Positions 59,525 through 64,000 of a DNA stretch of 64,000 bases are shown in pieces. Every line of letters begins with the position of its first letter. Position 1 is the first letter of the stretch. Under the pieces are notes generated by a model. The model made no database searches and was not told the origin of the DNA. It was given only the letters and a program-made list of their open reading frames with translations. This stretch comes from Cohnella rhizoplanae (GTDB lineage Bacteria > Bacillota > Bacilli > Paenibacillales > Paenibacillaceae), in the NCBI RefSeq assembly GCF_948329515.1, contig NZ_CAOJCN010000015.1, forward strand, positions 1 through 64,000, in the 5' to 3' direction. The position numbers and the translations under genes are program-made.

Positions 59525-60583
59525 TTACAGCTCGATCTCTTTGCCTTGCTCCGCCGACTCGTAGATCGCGCGCAGGATGCGCATCATCGTCAATCCGTCC
59601 TCGACGGGGCTCAGCGGCTCGGTGCCGGCGATCGCCGAAGCGACGAAGCTGTCGATCTCGGATTGGAACGCCTGGGCGAACTCGAACTTGCGGCTGTCGA
59701 CCTGCGGCGTCACGTTCAGGATCGTATCATGACGCTCCGAGACGATCGTCAGCTCCGGATCGATCTCGAAGCCGCCCTTGGTGCCGTACAGCCGGACCGC
59801 GGACTCGTCGCTCTTGGCGTGCAGCGCGTAGCTGACGTCGACCAGCAGGGAAGCGCCGTTCTCGAACCGGATCAGCGCGTTGGCCAGATCCTCGACCGTA
59901 TTGCGCGAGGCGTCGTAGTCCGCAGCCCGGTAGAAGGACAGCCCCTTGACGTTGGAGCGGTTGCCGAGCTTGTTATACACGTTGCCGCTCACCGACTTGA
60001 CCTTCGGGCGCCCCATCAGGTACCAGGTCAGGTCGATCACGTGCACGCCGATATCGATCAGCGGGCCGCCGCCGGAACGGTCCTTGTCCGCGAACCAGCC
60101 GCCCGGATTGCCGAGGCGCCGGATCAGCGACGCCTTCGCGTAGTACAGCTCGCCGAACTCGCCCTGCTCCGCGAAGCGCCTCGCCAATTGGGCGTTGGCG
60201 TCGTAGCGGCGCACGAAGCCCACCTGCAGGATCCGGTCGGTCGCGCGGACCGCGTCCCGCACGGCTTCGGCTTCCTCCACCGTCATGCTGAGGGGCTTTT
60301 CCACGAGTACGTGCTTGCCTGCCTTGACCGCCGCGATCGCGATCTCCGCATGCGTGTGGTTCCAAGTGCAGATGCTGACCGCATCGACCTCGGGGTTGGC
60401 GAGCAGCTCGCGATAATCCGTATAAATATGCGATGCGCCGTACTTCGCCGCCGCCTTGTCCGCGCGCTCCCGGTTCAGGTCGCAGACCGCGACGATGACC
60501 GCGTCGGGGTTGGCCGCGTATGCATTCATGTGCGATTCGGAGATCGAGCCCGTGCCGATGACGCCGATGCTGAGCTTATTCAC
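59525..60583 (-). CDS. Gfo/Idh/MocA-family oxidoreductase
   Basis: 352 residues. NAD(P)-dependent sugar or inositol dehydrogenase: Rossmann motif GVIGTGSISESHM at the N-terminus, CTWNHTHAEIAIAAVKAGKHVLVEKPLSMT with the catalytic-domain EKP lysine, and GGGPLIDIGVHVIDLTWYLMG with the substrate-side Asp and His. First gene of a three-gene catabolic operon, divergent from an AraC-type regulator 117 nt away that probably controls it. Confidence 0.92.
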   Translation of the reverse strand: MNKLSIGVIGTGSISESHMNAYAANPDAVIVAVCDLNRERADKAAAKYGASHIYTDYRELLANPEVDAVSICTWNHTHAEIAIAAVKAGKHVLVEKPLSMTVEEAEAVRDAVRATDRILQVGFVRRYDANAQLARRFAEQGEFGELYYAKASLIRRLGNPGGWFADKDRSGGGPLIDIGVHVIDLTWYLMGRPKVKSVSGNVYNKLGNRSNVKGLSFYRAADYDASRNTVEDLANALIRFENGASLLVDVSYALHAKSDESAVRLYGTKGGFEIDPELTIVSERHDTILNVTPQVDSRKFEFAQAFQSEIDSFVASAIAGTEPLSPVEDGLTMMRILRAIYESAEQGKEIEL

Positions 60584-60700
60584 TGGTGTTGCCTCCCTCT
60601 ACTCATTTGTCTACCTGTACTATAAAATGAATGGAGAATGCCAGCCATGAATAGCTATGCTCGCGATTTGTAATATTGTGCGATATGGAGGTGCCGCCGC

Positions 60701-61579
60701 ATGGACCGCAATCCCGATCTGCTCGAGCCGATGGATATGCCGGATCCCCAATTCCCGCTCAAGCTCCATTACTGCCGATACGAGCGAGTGGGCACGCCCA
60801 CTTTTTATCCGCATTGGCACGAGCACATGGAATTTCTATATATCGTCGAAGGCCGCGCCCGCATCTCTTGCAACGCCGACAGCTACGATGTCGGTCCCGG
60901 AGACCTGATCGTCGTGAACTGCGCCGATCTGCATCACGGCGTATGCCTGTCGGATCGTTTGTTTTATTATGCGGTGATCTTCGACCCGGATCTGCTGCAC
61001 AGTCATCGGATCGACTCCGCCGAAGCCAAGTTCATCACGCCGATCGTCCGCTCCCGCATCCGCTTCGCGAACAGGGTCACGGGAGACGCCGCTATCAAGG
61101 ACAGCCTCGACGAGTTGATCCGCGAGTATGAAAAGAAGGACTTCGCCTACGAGCTGTCCGTGAAGTCCTGCCTGTACCGGCTGCTCGCGGCCATGCTGCG
61201 CGGGCACGTCGCGGAGAGCATGCCCGAGGGCGAGCTGGCCTCGCGCATCAGACGGCTGACCCGCATCGAGCCCGTGCTGCAGCATATCGAGGCCAACTAC
61301 GCCAAGCGCCTCGACGTGGAGACGCTGGCGGGGATCGCCGGCATGAGCCGCTACCATTTCAGCCGCGTCTTCAAGGAGCTCACGAGCCGCTCGGTCACCG
61401 ACTACGTGAACTTCGTACGGATCGGCCGCTGCGAGCAGGAGCTGCGATATACGAACAAGACGATCTCGGAGATCGCGCTCGACCACGGGTTCAGCGACAT
61501 TTACTATTTCAGCCGCCTGTTCAAGAGTTACCGAGGAGTCTCCCCTTCGTCCCTCCGACGCCGGACGTCGCCCGCCTGA
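60701..61579 (+). CDS. AraC-family regulator with cupin sensor domain
   Basis: 292 residues. N-terminal AraC-ligand cupin (about 25-110; HWHEHMEFLYIVEGRARI and VGPGDLIVVNCADLHHG) and C-terminal double helix-turn-helix (about 190-290; LDVETLAGIAGMSRYHFSRVFKEL, ISEIALDHGFSDIYYFSRLFKSYRGVSPSSLR). It likely activates the divergent Gfo/Idh-isomerase operon in response to a sugar. GGAGGTG stands seven bases ahead of the ATG at 60701. A terminator lies downstream. Confidence 0.92.
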   Translation: MDRNPDLLEPMDMPDPQFPLKLHYCRYERVGTPTFYPHWHEHMEFLYIVEGRARISCNADSYDVGPGDLIVVNCADLHHGVCLSDRLFYYAVIFDPDLLHSHRIDSAEAKFITPIVRSRIRFANRVTGDAAIKDSLDELIREYEKKDFAYELSVKSCLYRLLAAMLRGHVAESMPEGELASRIRRLTRIEPVLQHIEANYAKRLDVETLAGIAGMSRYHFSRVFKELTSRSVTDYVNFVRIGRCEQELRYTNKTISEIALDHGFSDIYYFSRLFKSYRGVSPSSLRRRTSPA

Positions 61580-61632
61580 AGGTCCCCTTATCGAGGATGC
61601 CGACGATCCGAATCGAGTTTGCCAACCGATCC

Positions 61633-61678
61633 AAGCCGGAAACGGAGCCGTTTAAATAACGGCCGTTCCGGCTTTTTT
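61633..61678 (+). terminator. Terminator of the AraC-type regulator gene
   Basis: AGCCGGAA..GG..CCGTT / AACGG..TTCCGGCT stem followed by TTTTTT, about 55 nt after the stop codon. Confidence 0.85.
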
Positions 61679-61740
61679 GTCGCATGCGGGCGATGTGTCG
61701 AAAATCCTGTCGGGCAGCCATTCGCTTTCTAATTTTCCTA

Positions 61741-61778
61741 TATCAACAAAATGTATCATTATGTATACTGTTTGTATC
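61741..61778 (+). promoter_or_regulatory. Phased TGTATC repeats and probable promoter of the ligase operon
   Basis: TGTATC, TGTATA and TGTATC begin at 61752, 61762 and 61773, spaced 10 and 11 bp. A -10-like TATACT lies at 61764-61769 with a poor -35 (TATCAA) 17 bp upstream. A regulator bound on the repeats would cover the -10 region; no regulator gene is assigned. Confidence 0.4.
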
Positions 61779-61801
61779 AAAAGATTGAAGGAGGCCGCCC
61801 T

Positions 61802-63622
61802 ATGATCAAAAACAGGGCAGCGACGGCGCAGCTCGACACGGTCCCCGACCTGCTGCAGCGCCGCGCCAGGCGATCGCCGAACGACATCGTATACAGCTTT
61901 CCTGGGTTCGATCAGCATTACTCTTGGCGCATGATCTGGGAGGAAGTCCGTCAGCTGTCCGAAGGGCTGCTGGCGCTCGGTATTCGGAAGGGGGACCGCG
62001 TCGCCCTGCTCATGCAAGGCCGTATCGAGCTCGTGCTCCTCATCTACGCCGCCGCGTGCATCGGGGCCGTCGCGGTCCCGCTTAATACTTACAGCAAAAA
62101 GGACGAGCTGCGCGCCCTCCTGCGGGACTGCAAGCCCGCCGCCTTGTTTCTGGACAAAGAAGGGCAGCGGCAGTCGTATCTCGCGATGGTCGCCGAGCTG
62201 CTGGCGGAGACCGGCGGTCCGGATCCGACCGCGGACGGCCCGGATGAGACAGCGGACGGCTCGGACGCCGATGGCCGATTGCCGGCCCATCTGTTCGTGC
62301 TGGCCGACCCGGCCGAGACGCGCGCCCCGTTCCGCCCCTTCGCCGAGCTCGCAGGCGAGGCGGCGAAGGCAGAACCGCATGCGTTCCGGGACGCCGCCGC
62401 CGCGCTTAACCTTCGCGATCCGCTCGTGCTGCTCTACACGTCCGGCACCTCCGGCAAACCCAAAGGCGTGCTGCGCTCTACCGCCTCCTTCTTGTCCGCC
62501 GCCCGCGCGCCCAAGCGGACAGGCTTCGCCTCGGGCGCGCTGCTGCGACTGACGGATCGCCTCACGCGCAGGCTGTCCATCATGAGCCTGCTGCCGCTGT
62601 ACCACATGGGCGGGTTCGCGACGATCTTCACCGCCCTGAAAGCCTGCTCGATCCGTATCGTCATGCTCAGCCACTACAGCCCGAACAACGCTCTCGCCTT
62701 CATTGAACGGTTCAAATGCCGGGTGCTCGTGGGCACCCCGTTCATGATCGAGCAGATGCTGTCAGCCGAAGCGAGAGACCGGTACGATCTTCGCAGCCTC
62801 CTCGGACTCGTCTTCACCTCGTCGGCCGTCGACCGCCGCATCCTCGAGCGCATCACGCGAGAGCTGCACATTTATTTTTTCATGGTCAGCTACGGATCGA
62901 CCGAAGCCGGCGCCGTCGCGAACGGCATCTGCGTGACCGACCGCAAGCCGCATCCGCTGCTGTCGCCGCTCTACGGGCTCCTCATGCAGTCGCGCCTGGT
63001 GAGCGGGTTCATCGGCTTGCAGCAGTTTTTGGAATGCGAGTACAGCCTGGCAGGCAAGGTGGACCCGCATGTCGAGGTGGGGATCGTAGACGCCGCGACC
63101 GGCAGCCGCCTGCCTCCCGGAGAGCAGGGCGAGATCTGCATCCGGAGCCACCGGGTCATGCGCTACGCCGGACAGACGGACGCTGCGGATGCGGGGCCAT
63201 CCGCGGACGGCTGGTTCCGCTCCGGCGACCTCGGCTATGTGGACGCGCGCGGACATCTGGTCGTCACCGGCAGGATCAAGCGCATCATCTCCCGAGGCGG
63301 CGAGAAAATCTCGCCGGTCGAGATCGAGCGCGCCCTGCTGAAGCTGTCCGGCGTCGAGTCCGCGTTCGTCGTAGGCGTGCCGGACGAGAGATACGGAGAA
63401 CAGGTCTGCGCCTGTATCGTGCCCCGCCGGGACGCGGCGCTCATCGCCGAGAAGATCCGGCTGGACCTCGCCGGCAGCCTCTCCGCCTTCAAGATCCCCG
63501 CGCATATTCTGTTCGTGCCGTACTTGCCGATGTCCCCGACGGGCAAGATCTCGGTCGCGGACGTCAGAGAACTGGCGCTTGGGCAGCTCGCGCAGGCAGG
63601 GGAGAACAGGCTGAATGCGTAA
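61802..63622 (+). CDS. AMP-forming acyl-CoA/acyl-acid ligase (ANL superfamily)
   Basis: 606 residues. It activates a carboxylic acid as acyl-adenylate and transfers it to a thiol (CoA or carrier protein). Core motifs are intact: A3 LLYTSGTSGKPKGVL, A5 VSYGSTEAGAV, A7 GWFRSGDLGYVD, A8 VTGRIKRIISRGGEKISPVEIE and A10 MSPTGKIS with the catalytic lysine. An acidic TADG/DADG-rich insert lies near 140-165. AAGGAGG stands seven bases before the ATG at 61802. It overlaps the membrane acyltransferase gene by 8 bp, suggesting that the activated acyl group feeds that enzyme. The substrate is not predictable here. Confidence 0.88.
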   Translation: MIKNRAATAQLDTVPDLLQRRARRSPNDIVYSFPGFDQHYSWRMIWEEVRQLSEGLLALGIRKGDRVALLMQGRIELVLLIYAAACIGAVAVPLNTYSKKDELRALLRDCKPAALFLDKEGQRQSYLAMVAELLAETGGPDPTADGPDETADGSDADGRLPAHLFVLADPAETRAPFRPFAELAGEAAKAEPHAFRDAAAALNLRDPLVLLYTSGTSGKPKGVLRSTASFLSAARAPKRTGFASGALLRLTDRLTRRLSIMSLLPLYHMGGFATIFTALKACSIRIVMLSHYSPNNALAFIERFKCRVLVGTPFMIEQMLSAEARDRYDLRSLLGLVFTSSAVDRRILERITRELHIYFFMVSYGSTEAGAVANGICVTDRKPHPLLSPLYGLLMQSRLVSGFIGLQQFLECEYSLAGKVDPHVEVGIVDAATGSRLPPGEQGEICIRSHRVMRYAGQTDAADAGPSADGWFRSGDLGYVDARGHLVVTGRIKRIISRGGEKISPVEIERALLKLSGVESAFVVGVPDERYGEQVCACIVPRRDAALIAEKIRLDLAGSLSAFKIPAHILFVPYLPMSPTGKISVADVRELALGQLAQAGENRLNA

Positions 63623-64000
63623 CTATTATCCGGGGATCACGCTGTTCAAGGCGCTCGGCTGCGTACTCGTCGTCTTTTCCCACGAGTTGTTCATCCCGCT
63701 GATGGCGACGATGGAGAACCGGCAGTTGTCCTTCGTCGGCCTTCCCTTGAGCACCGTGGTGCCGGGGTTCTATCTGGTCGCCGGCTTTCTGGCTTATCAG
63801 GGCTGGACGCGCGCGGACGACCCGGGGCGGTACGTGCGCAGGTACGTCTGGCGGATCGCGGCGGTATACGGGCTGCTATGCTTGCTCAATATCGGGCGGC
63901 AGGTCGCGGGCGCCGTGCTGCACGGGGATACGAGCGCGAGCGGACTGCTCGCGCTGGGCAAGAGAATCGCGCTTCGCGTATTCGTGGAAGGCGCATACCA
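63615..64000 (+). CDS. Acyltransferase-3 family membrane protein (partial)
   Basis: 128 residues visible; the 3' end lies outside the window. It begins MRNYYPGITLFKALGCVLVV then FSHELFIPLM, the N-terminal helix and catalytic-type histidine of acyltransferase-3 proteins, and continues through helices with a PGFYLVAGFLAYQGW motif. Such proteins acylate sugars or lipids at the membrane. It overlaps the preceding ligase by 8 bp with GGGGAGAAC upstream, so the two are coupled. It is not similar enough to the VanT-like gene at 45.5 kb to be a recent copy. Confidence 0.8.
   Translation, partial: MRNYYPGITLFKALGCVLVVFSHELFIPLMATMENRQLSFVGLPLSTVVPGFYLVAGFLAYQGWTRADDPGRYVRRYVWRIAAVYGLLCLLNIGRQVAGAVLHGDTSASGLLALGKRIALRVFVEGAY

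Overview
The window looks like chromosomal DNA of a GC-rich, endospore-forming Firmicute, probably Paenibacillaceae (Cohnella- or Paenibacillus-like). The reasons are a gerA-type germination operon, SLH-anchored giant surface proteins, YesM/YesN-type two-component control of a sugar ABC transporter, AAGGAGG-type ribosome sites and intrinsic terminators. I see no rRNA, tRNA, phage, insertion sequence or CRISPR array. Many genes lie on the minus strand, and most apparent plus-strand reading frames opposite the large surface genes are GC-rich shadows.

Layout. 1-1.4 kb: a PTS EIIC gene (cut by the window edge) behind a promoter, a GlcT/LicT-type antiterminator site and a leader terminator. 1.4-22.7 kb: a cell-surface block with a secreted protein, a 2574-residue SLH protein, a CwlK-type endopeptidase, a double GT-C glycosyltransferase with a small cysteine-rich partner, and a 2245-residue SLH protein with RICIN-like repeats and a GH87-like catalytic domain. 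22.7-31.2 kb: a zinc metallopeptidase, a TraB-type protein and an RCC1 protein (the last two both carrying copper-amine-oxidase-N domains), a GH31 alpha-glucosidase and a DUF559-like nuclease, separated by minisatellite-like arrays. 31.2-37.9 kb: a carbohydrate ABC transporter (two permeases, binding protein) with its YesN/YesM-type regulators. 38.2-42.2 kb: deoR-deoC and adh-hisJ.

42.4-48.4 kb is the most interesting segment. A D-Ala-D-Ala-type ligase, an alanine/serine racemase, a VanXY/VanY-type M15 peptidase and a VanT-like membrane acyltransferase overlap one another in one operon, facing a convergent VanS/VanR-like pair. It resembles a vanG/vanC glycopeptide-resistance operon in which VanT has been split into two genes. 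The ligase, however, keeps residues expected of an ordinary D-Ala-D-Ala enzyme, so its purpose is open.

48.5-64 kb: msrAB, potABCD, a four-gene spore germinant receptor operon (A, C, small D, B), a Gfo/Idh-epimerase-epimerase sugar operon with a divergent AraC regulator, and the start of an operon pairing an acyl-adenylating enzyme with a membrane acyltransferase (cut by the window end). The GH87-like enzyme, the sugar ABC importer and the GH31 glucosidase could together form an alpha-glucan scavenging route; this is inference only.
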